This document shows positions 9,535 to 17,870 of a DNA stretch of 64,000 nucleotides, in pieces. The translations under genes and the position numbers were made by a program. How positions within the stretch are numbered: the first letter of the stretch is position 1; every line of letters begins with the position of its first letter. The stretch comes from GCA-002727735 sp038134525 (GTDB lineage Bacteria > Bacteroidota > Bacteroidia > Flavobacteriales_D > Parvicellaceae): NCBI GenBank assembly GCA_038134525.1, contig JAYPVI010000012.1:1-64000 (forward strand), in the 5' to 3' direction. Under the pieces are notes generated by a model, which had not been told where the DNA came from, did no database searches, and saw nothing but the letters and a program-made list of their open reading frames with translations.

Positions 9535-10383
9535 TTAATAATCACCTATTGTTTCAGGGTTTTGATTTAAAGCAATTTCTAATTGTTCGTCATTAGGAGC
9601 TACACCATGCCATTTATGGGATCCCATCATATAGTCAACTCCATTACCCATTTCTGTTTTCATGATGATCATAATGGGTTTTCCTTTACCAGTCATTTCT
9701 TTAGCCTTGGTAAGAGTTCTAATTACATCCTCTAGATCATTTCCATTACAATTCAATGTCTCCCAACCAAAAGCAATCCACTTGTTTTCCAAATTTCCAA
9801 GCGATAACACTTCGTCTACATCACCATCAATTTGTCTCCCATTGTAATCAATAGTTGATATTAAGTTATCTACCTTATGAGCAGATGCAAACATTGCAGC
9901 CTCCCAAATTTGCCCTTCTTGTAATTCACCATCACCGTGAAGGGTGTATACAATTCTTGAATCTTGATTTAGTTTCTTAGTAAGTGCTGATCCAACTGCT
10001 ACACTAAGACCTTGACCTAAAGATCCGCTAGCGACTCTAACTCCTGGTAATCCTTCATGAGTAGTAGGATGTCCTTGCAAGCGTGAATCAATCATTCTGA
10101 ACGTTTTCAATTCCTCAATTGGAAAATAGCCTGATCTTGCTAAAACAGAGTAAAAAACTGGTGAAATATGACCATTGGATAAAAAGAATAAATCTTCGTT
10201 TACACCATCCATCGAAAAATCAGCATTATGAGTCATAATTACTTTATATAAGCTAACAAAATACTCAACACATCCAAGAGATCCGCCAGGGTGTCCAGAG
10301 TTTTGAGCATGAACCATTCTAACAATATCTCTTCTAACTTGTGATACCAAGTCTTTTAGTTCTTTTAAATTATAATTATCCAT
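9535..10383 (-). CDS. Transketolase, N-terminal subunit
   Basis: 282 residues forming the pyrophosphate-binding half of transketolase. HAQNSGHPGGSLGCVEY near residue 25 and LHGDGELQEGQIWEA near 145 (GDG...N thiamine diphosphate and metal motif, Asn in IDYNGRQIDG) are diagnostic. It pairs with the C-terminal subunit at 7176-8126. It is the first gene of its operon: an exact TACTTTTG promoter element lies 18 nt upstream of its ATG. Downstream genes on the strand are the vWA protein, the second subunit and the ECF sigma set. Confidence 0.95.
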   Translation of the reverse strand: MDNYNLKELKDLVSQVRRDIVRMVHAQNSGHPGGSLGCVEYFVSLYKVIMTHNADFSMDGVNEDLFFLSNGHISPVFYSVLARSGYFPIEELKTFRMIDSRLQGHPTTHEGLPGVRVASGSLGQGLSVAVGSALTKKLNQDSRIVYTLHGDGELQEGQIWEAAMFASAHKVDNLISTIDYNGRQIDGDVDEVLSLGNLENKWIAFGWETLNCNGNDLEDVIRTLTKAKEMTGKGKPIMIIMKTEMGNGVDYMMGSHKWHGVAPNDEQLEIALNQNPETIGDY

Positions 10384-10401
10384 TTATAAACGATTATGCT
10401 T

Positions 10402-10434
10402 CAAAAGTAATGATATAGTGTTTCTATTAAACAA
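10402..10434 (-). promoter_or_regulatory. Promoter of the transketolase operon
   Basis: Minus-strand TACTTTTG (10409 to 10402) matches the Bacteroidota -7 consensus TAnnTTTG exactly. TTG (10434-10432) lies 22 bp upstream, near the usual -33 spacing. A transcript would start about 13 nt before the ATG at 10383. Confidence 0.6.
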
Positions 10435-10462
10435 GTGTTAACAACTTTAGAAAAGTTCATAA

Positions 10463-10621
10463 GCCAAGTACATCATATTTGAATGGTATGGTAATATTTG
10501 GAACCCAGTAAAAAATATTGGAAAAACATTAGGGAATAGAACATATTTTTTCATATTGAGTTTTTGCAACAAACAAGAAAAGAAAGAAGGTCTTATTCAA
10601 AATATAGGAAATTCAAATTAA
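10463..10621 (+). other. Unexplained 52-codon open frame without a start codon
   Basis: The 267-bp space between the transketolase operon and ychF holds the two promoters plus this frame, bounded by TAA at 10460 and TAA at 10619. It reads AKYIIFEWYGNIWNPVKNIG and continues with plausible codon use but has no ATG. It may be a decayed gene end or chance. I recognise no family. Confidence 0.2.
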
Positions 10622-10626
10622 GCCAT

Positions 10627-10634
10627 TATTTTTG
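10627..10634 (+). promoter_or_regulatory. -7 promoter element of ychF
   Basis: TATTTTTG matches TAnnTTTG exactly and ends 16 nt before the ychF ATG at 10651. No clear -33 TTG is visible. Confidence 0.5.
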
Positions 10635-10650
10635 AAGATAATTTAAATTT

Positions 10651-11748
10651 ATGGCTTTAAAATGCGGCATTGTTGGATTACCTAACGTAGGGAAATCAAC
10701 TCTTTTTAATTGTCTTTCTAATGCAAAGGCTCAATCAGCTAATTTTCCGTTTTGCACTATTGAACCAAATGTGGGTACGATTACTGTCCCTGATGAAAGA
10801 CTAACTAGTTTGGAGAATCTAGTTAATCCTGAAAAAGTAATACCTACTACGATTGAAATTGTAGATATTGCTGGTTTAGTAAAAGGTGCCCACAAAGGTG
10901 AAGGATTAGGAAATCAATTTTTAGCAAATATTAGGGAGGTTGATGCTATTATTCACGTATTAAGGTGCTTTGATGATGATAATGTAGTACACGTTGATGG
11001 AAAAGTTGATCCAATTTCTGATAAAGAAATCATAGATATGGAGCTTCAACTAAAGGACTTAGAAACTTTAGAAAAAAGACTTAGTGGTATAGAACGTAAA
11101 GCCAAATCTGGAGATAAAGAAGCTAAAAAAGTATTTGATACCTACACAACTGCAAGAGAACATTTATTAAAAGGGAATTCAATTAGGTCTTTAGAATTAG
11201 AAGAATCACAACGGGAATACTTAACTGAATTACAACTTATTACTTCTAAACCAGTTATGTATATATGTAATGTAGATGAGACAGCAGTAAAAAACGGAAA
11301 CCAACATGTAGATAGAGTAAAAAATGCTATTTCTGATGAAGATGCAGAAATATTAATACTTGGAGCTGCAATAGAAGCAGATATAGCTGAACTTGAAGAT
11401 TATGAAGAAAGAAAAATGTTTCTAGATGATTTAGGCCTTGATGAACCAGGGGTAAGTAAATTGATTAAAAAAGCTTATAGTTTATTAAACTTACAAACTT
11501 ATTTCACAGCGGGGGAAAAAGAGGTTAGAGCTTGGACCATAAAAAAAGGCATGACTGCACCTCAAGCTGCAGGAGTAATTCACTCTGATTTTGAAAAAGG
11601 ATTCATAAGAGCAGAAGTAATTAAGTACACTGACTATGTGTCGCTTAAAAATGAAACTGCTGTAAAAGAGGCGGGTAAATTAATGATACATGGTAAAGAA
11701 TACATTCCAGAAGATGGAGATATAATGCATTTTAGATTCAATGTTTAA
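10651..11748 (+). CDS. ychF: Redox-regulated ATPase YchF (Obg-family P-loop protein)
   Basis: 365 residues, the normal family length. The P-loop is GLPNVGKSTLFNCL at about 8, followed by NFPFCTIEPNVGTI and the switch II region DIAGLVKGAHKGEGLGNQFL. A helical coiled-coil region lies at about 130-210, and the C-terminal TGS domain contains YFTAGEKEVRAWTI and GVIHSDFEKGFIRAEVI. YchF proteins bind ribosomes and prefer ATP to GTP; in other bacteria they affect stress responses and translation. It has its own promoter and is transcribed away from the transketolase operon. Confidence 0.97.
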   Translation: MALKCGIVGLPNVGKSTLFNCLSNAKAQSANFPFCTIEPNVGTITVPDERLTSLENLVNPEKVIPTTIEIVDIAGLVKGAHKGEGLGNQFLANIREVDAIIHVLRCFDDDNVVHVDGKVDPISDKEIIDMELQLKDLETLEKRLSGIERKAKSGDKEAKKVFDTYTTAREHLLKGNSIRSLELEESQREYLTELQLITSKPVMYICNVDETAVKNGNQHVDRVKNAISDEDAEILILGAAIEADIAELEDYEERKMFLDDLGLDEPGVSKLIKKAYSLLNLQTYFTAGEKEVRAWTIKKGMTAPQAAGVIHSDFEKGFIRAEVIKYTDYVSLKNETAVKEAGKLMIHGKEYIPEDGDIMHFRFNV

Positions 11749-11781
11749 AAATAAACCTGAAATTTTAACGTTTTAATTAAA

Positions 11782-12768
11782 GTGAGAATATATTTTTTTT
11801 TAGTTTTTTATGGAATCTCTTATTTTAATATAGGACAGTCAAATACTAGTTTTTCTATTCTTAATTTTAATACTACAGCTAGAAATAGTGCATTAGGTGG
11901 CTTAAATGTGGGTGTTCTAGAAGACGACCCATCTACAACAATTCAATTGCCCTCTAATCTTTTGCCATCGCAAGATGGTTTTTTGCAGATGAATTATGTG
12001 AATTATTTTGCCGATAGCGATATAGCAATATTAAATTACATTTTTAATAATAGGAAAATTGGTACATTATCAACTAGTTTAATTTATTGTAATTATGGTC
12101 AATTTGAATATGCTGATCCATCTGGATTATTTTCAGATCAAACATTTTCAGCAAACGACATTATGCTTCAATTAGGTCATGGTAGAAAATTGAGAAATAA
12201 TTTACAGCTTGGAATTAATTTGAAAATTGCTGGATCATTTTATGAAAGATATAGTGCATTGGCTCTAGCAACTGATTTGTCATTAACTTATTTTGATAAA
12301 TCAAATAATCTTGGATCATATTTCATAGTTAAAAATTTAGGTAGACCAATAATTAAATATTATCAATCTAATATAGATTATGATTTACCCTTATCAATTG
12401 AATTAGGAATTAATAAAAAACTAAAATATGCACCAATCCGATTTCATGCTTCTTATCGAAATTTGGAAAATTGGAATAACGTCATGATTTCAGGAAATGA
12501 AATATCTTCGATATATTCTTATGGGAAAATATTTTTTGCACATATGATCTTTGCTTCTGAATTCATGTTTAGTGAACATTTTCATTTTAGATTTGGTTAT
12601 AATTTTTTAAACAGGATGCAGCTTCAGCCAGATTCAAGACCAGGAACAAGCGGATTATCTTGGGGAATACAAATCAAAGTTAAGAAGATGATTATCAATT
12701 TCACTAATGCAAAATTTCATATGGCAGGTACATCAAACCATTTTTCAATCATTAGAAAAATAAAATAA
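11782..12768 (+). CDS. porQ: Type IX secretion system protein PorQ-like outer-membrane protein
   Basis: 328 residues starting at GTG 11782; the following hydrophobic stretch ending near IGQSN is the signal peptide. The mature N-terminus SFSILNFNTTARNSALGG with a DDPSTT segment matches the PorQ/PorV-like entry motif (xxFLxLPxSARxxALGG), and the remaining sequence alternates as in a beta-barrel. PorQ is an outer-membrane component of the type IX secretion system; in Porphyromonas it belongs to the attachment complex with PorU, PorV and PorZ. It follows ychF by 33 bp and converges on ttcA, with 1 bp between stops. The specific PorQ name is likely rather than proven. Confidence 0.8.
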   Translation: MRIYFFLVFYGISYFNIGQSNTSFSILNFNTTARNSALGGLNVGVLEDDPSTTIQLPSNLLPSQDGFLQMNYVNYFADSDIAILNYIFNNRKIGTLSTSLIYCNYGQFEYADPSGLFSDQTFSANDIMLQLGHGRKLRNNLQLGINLKIAGSFYERYSALALATDLSLTYFDKSNNLGSYFIVKNLGRPIIKYYQSNIDYDLPLSIELGINKKLKYAPIRFHASYRNLENWNNVMISGNEISSIYSYGKIFFAHMIFASEFMFSEHFHFRFGYNFLNRMQLQPDSRPGTSGLSWGIQIKVKKMIINFTNAKFHMAGTSNHFSIIRKIK

Positions 12769-12769
12769 A

Positions 12770-13561
12770 TTAGGCATTAATTTTCTCTAAGTCACATGCC
12801 AACTGATTAAAGTCAAATAAATTAGGATCTAACATATGAGAAGGTGAAATGTTTTTAAGTGCATTAAAAATGATAGATTTTCTATTGGGATAATCCTTTT
12901 CCCATTGGTTTAATAATGTTTTTATTTTTTTTCGTTGTAGGTTTTCCTGAGAACCACACAAGTTACAAGGTATAATAGGAAACGCTCGTAATGTAGAATA
13001 AGCAGAAATGTCATCCTCTTTGCAATAGGAGAGTGGTCTAATCACTAACAGATCTCCCTCGTCTATTTTAAATTTAGGTGGCATTGCTTCTAATTTTCCA
13101 CTAAAAAATAAATTAAGAAAAAAAGTCTCGATAATGTCTTCTCTGTGATGTCCTAATGCTAATTTATTGCATCCTAATTCTCTTGCCTTATCATAAAGGG
13201 TTCCCCTTCTTAATCTTGAACATAGGCTGCACATTGTTTTTCCTTCGGAGATTTTATCCATCACAATAGAGTAGGTATCTTTTTCAATAATTTGAAAATG
13301 AAGACCTAAACTTTTTAGATAAGTTGGAAGCACATTTTTAGGAAAACCAGGTTGTTTTTGATCCATATTAACAACTGTAAAATCAAATGGGATATCTCCA
13401 TATTTATGAAAGTGAATAAACATATCTAACATGGTGTAGCTATCCTTACCTCCAGAAATGCAAACCATAATGTGATCTCCTTTCTGAATCATGTCAAATT
13501 CTTTAAGGCACTTGCTCGTACTTGATAGAATTTTTTTTTGTAGTTTTTTAAAGTCTTCCAT
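12770..13561 (-). CDS. ttcA: tRNA 2-thiocytidine(32) synthetase TtcA-like
   Basis: 263 residues from the preferred ATG at 13561; a longer frame opens at 13597, but the extra 12 residues are hydrophobic and atypical. The PP-loop SGGKDSYTM binds ATP. Two Cys pairs, CSLC near 104 and CNLC near 192, match the TtcA iron-sulfur cluster ligands, and LALGHHREDIIETFFLNLFF is a family hallmark. TtcA thiolates C32 of certain tRNAs. It converges with porQ and diverges from rocD, so the 85 bp between the two starts must hold both promoters. Confidence 0.93.
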   Translation of the reverse strand: MEDFKKLQKKILSSTSKCLKEFDMIQKGDHIMVCISGGKDSYTMLDMFIHFHKYGDIPFDFTVVNMDQKQPGFPKNVLPTYLKSLGLHFQIIEKDTYSIVMDKISEGKTMCSLCSRLRRGTLYDKARELGCNKLALGHHREDIIETFFLNLFFSGKLEAMPPKFKIDEGDLLVIRPLSYCKEDDISAYSTLRAFPIIPCNLCGSQENLQRKKIKTLLNQWEKDYPNRKSIIFNALKNISPSHMLDPNLFDFNQLACDLEKINA

Positions 13562-13624
13562 TTTTACAAAAAAAATACTTTTTAAAATCACTTGCAATTA
13601 ACTATGTAAATTGTTGACATAACT

Positions 13625-13632
13625 TATATTTG
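13625..13632 (+). promoter_or_regulatory. -7 promoter element of rocD
   Basis: TATATTTG, an exact TAnnTTTG match, ends 14 nt before the rocD ATG at 13647. TTG triplets lie upstream (13612-13616) but closer than the usual -33 spacing. Confidence 0.5.
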
Positions 13633-13646
13633 AAACCCTAATAATT

Positions 13647-14873
13647 ATGCAAATGAACTCAAAAACATTAATGAAACTTGAAGACCAATACGGAGCCCAT
13701 AATTATCATCCTTTACCAGTGGTAATAGATAGAGGAGAGGGAGTACATGTTTGGGATTGTGAAGGAAAAAAATATTTTGATTTTTTGTCTGCATACTCAG
13801 CGGTTAACCAAGGTCATTGTCACCCTAAAATTATAAAGGCATTGATAGAACAATCTAAAAGACTAACGTTAACAAGTAGAGCTTTTTACAACTCCAAGCT
13901 TGGTGAATATGAAAAATTCATGTGTGACTTATTTGGATATGATAAAGTACTACCTATGAATACAGGTGTAGAAGGAGGTGAAACAGCTAATAAATTAGCA
14001 AGAAAGTGGGGGTATATGAAAAAGGGAATACCTCAAAACAAAGCTAGAATTATTTTTGCAAAAGGTAACTTTTGGGGTAGAACACTTGCAGCAATTTCAA
14101 GTTCAGATGACCCTGTTTCATATGAAGGGTTTGGTCCCTATATGCCAGGTTATGATTTAATTCCTTATAATAATTTACAAGCCTTGGAAAATGAATTAAA
14201 AGACACTAATGTTGCTGCTTTTATGGTAGAGCCAATACAAGGTGAGGCTGGAGTGGTTGTTCCTGACAATGGTTATTTAGAAGGTGTTAGAAAATTGTGT
14301 GACAAATACCATGTTTTATTCATTGCAGACGAAGTACAAACAGGAATAGCTAGAACAGGAAAAATGTTAGCAACAGATTATGAAAATGCAAAACCAGATA
14401 TTTTAATTTTAGGTAAAGCACTTTCAGGTGGGGTATTCCCTGTTTCAGCTGTTTTTGCCAATGATGAAGTCATGTTGTGTATTCAACCGGGTGAACATGG
14501 ATCTACTTTTGGCGGTAATCCATTAGCATGTGCAGTTGCAAAAGCAGCCTTAGAAGTTGTTTTAGAAGAAAATTTAGCTGATAATGCCCTGAATTTGGGA
14601 ATTTATTTTAGAGAAAAAATGAATGACTTTATTGCTAAATCTGATTTAGTCTCTTTAGTAAGAGGTAAAGGTTTATTAAATGCAATTGTTATTAATGATA
14701 TTGAAAAAAGTTCTACGGCATGGGACTTGTGTGTAAAAATGAAAGATAATGGTCTTTTAGCGAAACCTACACATGGGAATATCATAAGATTTGCACCTCC
14801 CTTAGTAATTACTAAAGATCAAATTGATACTTGCATTGATATAATCATTTCTTCTATAGAAGATTATAGTTAA
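13647..14873 (+). CDS. rocD: Ornithine aminotransferase
   Basis: 408 residues, a class III PLP-dependent aminotransferase. The N-terminus LEDQYGAHNYHPLPVVIDRGEG and YFDFLSAYSAVNQGHCHP are specific to ornithine aminotransferases. EPIQGEAGVVVPDNGYL and ADEVQTGIARTGK carry the cofactor-binding Asp, and Lys in LGKALSGGVFPVSA is the PLP Schiff-base residue. The enzyme converts ornithine and 2-oxoglutarate to glutamate-5-semialdehyde and glutamate, linking arginine breakdown to proline and glutamate. No other arginine gene is nearby. Confidence 0.96.
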   Translation: MQMNSKTLMKLEDQYGAHNYHPLPVVIDRGEGVHVWDCEGKKYFDFLSAYSAVNQGHCHPKIIKALIEQSKRLTLTSRAFYNSKLGEYEKFMCDLFGYDKVLPMNTGVEGGETANKLARKWGYMKKGIPQNKARIIFAKGNFWGRTLAAISSSDDPVSYEGFGPYMPGYDLIPYNNLQALENELKDTNVAAFMVEPIQGEAGVVVPDNGYLEGVRKLCDKYHVLFIADEVQTGIARTGKMLATDYENAKPDILILGKALSGGVFPVSAVFANDEVMLCIQPGEHGSTFGGNPLACAVAKAALEVVLEENLADNALNLGIYFREKMNDFIAKSDLVSLVRGKGLLNAIVINDIEKSSTAWDLCVKMKDNGLLAKPTHGNIIRFAPPLVITKDQIDTCIDIIISSIEDYS

Positions 14874-14902
14874 TTCTGAATTTATTTTTTAAATTAGGTA
14901 TT

Positions 14903-15670
14903 ATGTTAAAGTATCTAAAAATTGTTAGTTTTTTTTCAGTAATAGGTTGTGCAGGTAAATCTTCGGAATCTCTTATTGTTCTAGATACTCAACAATCACC
15001 AGTTTATTACAAGCATGATTTAACTGCAAAAAATGCAAAGTACCAAAGTGAAATTAATGTTCATATGGATATGTTGTATCATGAAAAAAAACATGAAATT
15101 GGAGACTTTGAATTACTTGGTTCATGGTTTGGAAAAACAAACAACACTTGGATTTCTCTTAATATTACTAGTACATCTAATCAAATGTTAAGAGGATTTA
15201 TTATTACTGATACAATATATCATTCGTTTCAAGGATGGTTTTCATCAGATGATCATATTCATTATAAATTAGGTATAACTGAAAAAATTGATTCAAATAT
15301 TAAATTATTCAACTTACAACTTTCTCTTGAAAACATGACTATGTCTGGAATAACCAAATTTATAGACAATCAAGATAAAGATTCTGTATTGTTGCAAAAA
15401 AGAAATTATGAGTATGATGTTACTCTAGGAACCTATCCTGAATTTTCTCAACGATTGATAACTTCTTCTGAATTAGAAGAGCTTTCAAAAGATGAATTAA
15501 TCTATATTACAGAAGAGATTCTAGCAAAACATGGACTAATTTTCTTCTCTAATGAAACTAGAGATATGTTTGGTCATAAAAATTGGTATATACCACTTAA
15601 TTTTAGAGTAAGTGAACTACTTACAGAAACGGAGAAATTAAATCTTGATAATATTTATACCTTTTTTTAA
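14903..15670 (+). CDS. Lipoprotein with C-terminal YARHG domain
   Basis: 255 residues. The N-terminus MLKYLKIVSFFSVIGCAG has a lipobox with Cys16. The C-terminal about 75 residues read ELSKDELIYITEEILAKHG, FFSNETRDMFGHKNWY and LLTETEKLNLDNI, which fits the YARHG domain: an E-I-x-A-K/R-H-G core, an F...W-Y patch and a final LTxxEKxN helix. The central part, about 45-170, is beta-rich and unassigned (LGSWFGKTNNTWISLNIT). YARHG proteins are extracytoplasmic and of unknown role. The gene converges on dnaN and shares the four bases TTAA at 15667-15670 as both stop codons. Confidence 0.8.
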   Translation: MLKYLKIVSFFSVIGCAGKSSESLIVLDTQQSPVYYKHDLTAKNAKYQSEINVHMDMLYHEKKHEIGDFELLGSWFGKTNNTWISLNITSTSNQMLRGFIITDTIYHSFQGWFSSDDHIHYKLGITEKIDSNIKLFNLQLSLENMTMSGITKFIDNQDKDSVLLQKRNYEYDVTLGTYPEFSQRLITSSELEELSKDELIYITEEILAKHGLIFFSNETRDMFGHKNWYIPLNFRVSELLTETEKLNLDNIYTFF

Positions 15671-16782
15671 TTATTTAACATTACGGGCATCACCAACATT
15701 AGAACATCTTCACCTTCTTCATTATTTTCAGGAACAATAATGCCTGCTCTGTGAGGTGCACTTAGTTCAATAACAACATTGTCTGTATCTATATTGTTAA
15801 GCATTTCAATTAAAAACCTGGAATTAAATCCAATTTCAATAGATTCACCTTCATAAGAACAGGTTAATCTTTCATTAGCTTCATTAGAAAAGTCAATGTC
15901 TTCAGCACTTATATTAAGTTCACTTCCATTAATTTTTAAACGAACTTGGTGAGTAGTTTTATTGGCAAAAATACTAACTCTTTTTATAGATTGTAAAAAG
16001 GAATTTCTATCAATGGTCAACTTGTTAGGATTTTGACTAGGGATTACAGCTTCATAATTGGGATATTTACCATCTATTAAACGGCAAGTAAGAGAGAAAT
16101 TATCAAATGAAAAACTAACGTTGGATTCATTAAAATCAACTTGAATTTCTCCATCTACATTCTGGAGGATTCCCTTTAATAAATTCATGGGTTTTTTTGG
16201 AATTATAAAAGAAGAAGGAGTATTGGTATTAACATCCGTTCTTTTGTATCTCACTAGCTTATGAGCATCAGTTGCAACAAAAGTTGCATCATTTTCACTA
16301 AGTTGTATAAAAACACCACTCATTACAGGTCGTAAATCATCATTTCCTGTTGCAAAAATGGATTTTTCAATGGCACGTTGAATGGTATGAGCTTCAAAAT
16401 TTACAGAAGTAGGAGACTCTATAATTGGAGACTTAGGGAATTCTTCACCAGAAAAGCCGCTTAATTTATATTTACCGTAATCTGAAGAAATTTCAACTCC
16501 CATTTTTTCATCAATAGAAAATGTTAAAGGATGATCAGGAAATGTTTTTAAAATGTCTAGTAATATTTTAGCTGGTATAGCAATACTGCCTTCATTTTTA
16601 GATTCAACTGAAATAGTAGATGTCATAGTAGATTCAAGGTCAGAGCATGAAAGGTTAAGTTTATTATCCTTTATTTCAAAGAGAAAGTTGTCAAGTATGG
16701 GTAATGTATTAGAACTATTTAAAACTCCAGCTATTGTTTGTAGTTGTTTAAATAAGGCTTGACTTGATACGATAAATTTCAT
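15667..16782 (-). CDS. dnaN: DNA polymerase III subunit beta (sliding clamp)
   Basis: 371 residues from ATG 16782, where the family N-terminus MKFIVSSQALFKQLQTIAGV begins; an upstream frame to 16818 adds 12 unlikely residues. Three clamp domains are evident, with NTLPILDNFLFEI, ATDAHKLVRYKR and the C-terminal MLVMPVMLNN that contributes to the partner-binding pocket. The ring-forming clamp gives polymerase processivity. It lies downstream of the gldF-gldG-DUF4340 genes on the same strand rather than beside dnaA, an arrangement I know from Flavobacteriia (gldG next to dnaN). Confidence 0.97.
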   Translation of the reverse strand: MKFIVSSQALFKQLQTIAGVLNSSNTLPILDNFLFEIKDNKLNLSCSDLESTMTSTISVESKNEGSIAIPAKILLDILKTFPDHPLTFSIDEKMGVEISSDYGKYKLSGFSGEEFPKSPIIESPTSVNFEAHTIQRAIEKSIFATGNDDLRPVMSGVFIQLSENDATFVATDAHKLVRYKRTDVNTNTPSSFIIPKKPMNLLKGILQNVDGEIQVDFNESNVSFSFDNFSLTCRLIDGKYPNYEAVIPSQNPNKLTIDRNSFLQSIKRVSIFANKTTHQVRLKINGSELNISAEDIDFSNEANERLTCSYEGESIEIGFNSRFLIEMLNNIDTDNVVIELSAPHRAGIIVPENNEEGEDVLMLVMPVMLNN

Positions 16783-16865
16783 GATTGTTGATTTGAATAT
16801 AACGAAGGTAAATATCAATATAGTTTTTAAAACAACTATTCATATTAAATGATTTTTATTAACAC

Positions 16866-17870
16866 CTACCTCCTAATATCATTAGAAAAAAAAGATAAAG
16901 GTTTAAAAATAATATCCCAGTTAAAATATTGAGCTCTGAGCAACTCATTGCTCCCATTTATTCTAATAAATCCATATTCTTTATCCCATTTTGTTGAAGA
17001 CTTATCATTCTTAATTCTCCAGAACTGAACATTTGTCGTTTTGTTTTCTTTGTTAATTAGAGAAATGTCAATAAAAGATTTACTTGAAAAAATGGAATCT
17101 TTTTTAGACTGATCAATAAACATGATTTTATTATAGCAAATATTATTAAAATGTGTGAAATAATGTCTAAGCTGGATGGTGTCAAATTGTAAGATAGGAT
17201 TAGAATTTTGATCTTTCAAAGTAATTTCATTTTCTTTTTGAATAATGCTAAAACTTTCATCTTGATACTCGTTGTAAGTTAGTTTTAATTCATGTATATC
17301 TCGTGGATTTGGATAATGAAATATTTGGGGTGATCTCCATAGTGTCCAATCTGTAAAAAAACGAACATCAAGAGAACCATAGACACCAGGTTTAAACATA
17401 ACATAGGGTTTACTTCCTTTTTTTCCATCTTTTTTCAGTAGCATATATGTACCCAAATGGTCGGGGGTAGGAGAACCTATATACCAAGTCTTTATCAATT
17501 GGTTGTTTTTATCAAAAATATCTACTCGTTTATTGCTAACAGCTAGTCTCTTAATTACATTTTTTTCAGCATTTTTAGATACTGGTTGTTTTATTTGAAT
17601 TCGGTAAAAAGTTTCCATAATTAATTGAATATTTGACATGTTAGCCCTGTAATTTGGCTCTTCAATCATCCAAACTTTATTTTTATTTATTCTTGATAAT
17701 GATATGGAGTCTGTATTGTTAGTACTAATTGTAAATCGATAAACATTTGCAGTATCCTTTATATTAAAATCCTTTAAATCAATATTATTAGATGTGTTAT
17801 GACAAGAGGAAAAAATAGTTGTTATTATTATCAGAGGAAGGGCTATATTGAAAATAATATTATGATTCAT
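16866..17870 (-). CDS. DUF4340-type lipoprotein linked to the GldFG transporter
   Basis: 334 residues. The N-terminus IIITTIFSSCHNTSN has a lipobox with Cys23. The body resembles DUF4340 proteins: VYRFTISTNNTDSISLSR and VWMIEEPNYRANMSNIQLIMETF correspond to the SRxxxWxLxxPxxxxAD segment, followed by STPDHLGTYMLLKK and DWTLWRSPQIFHYPNPRDI. DUF4340 proteins often accompany GldG-like ABC exporters. Here it overlaps gldG by 11 bp, so coupling is very likely. A role as an extracytoplasmic part of the GldFG transporter is inference. Confidence 0.75.
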   Translation of the reverse strand: MNHNIIFNIALPLIIITTIFSSCHNTSNNIDLKDFNIKDTANVYRFTISTNNTDSISLSRINKNKVWMIEEPNYRANMSNIQLIMETFYRIQIKQPVSKNAEKNVIKRLAVSNKRVDIFDKNNQLIKTWYIGSPTPDHLGTYMLLKKDGKKGSKPYVMFKPGVYGSLDVRFFTDWTLWRSPQIFHYPNPRDIHELKLTYNEYQDESFSIIQKENEITLKDQNSNPILQFDTIQLRHYFTHFNNICYNKIMFIDQSKKDSIFSSKSFIDISLINKENKTTNVQFWRIKNDKSSTKWDKEYGFIRINGSNELLRAQYFNWDIIFKPLSFFSNDIRR

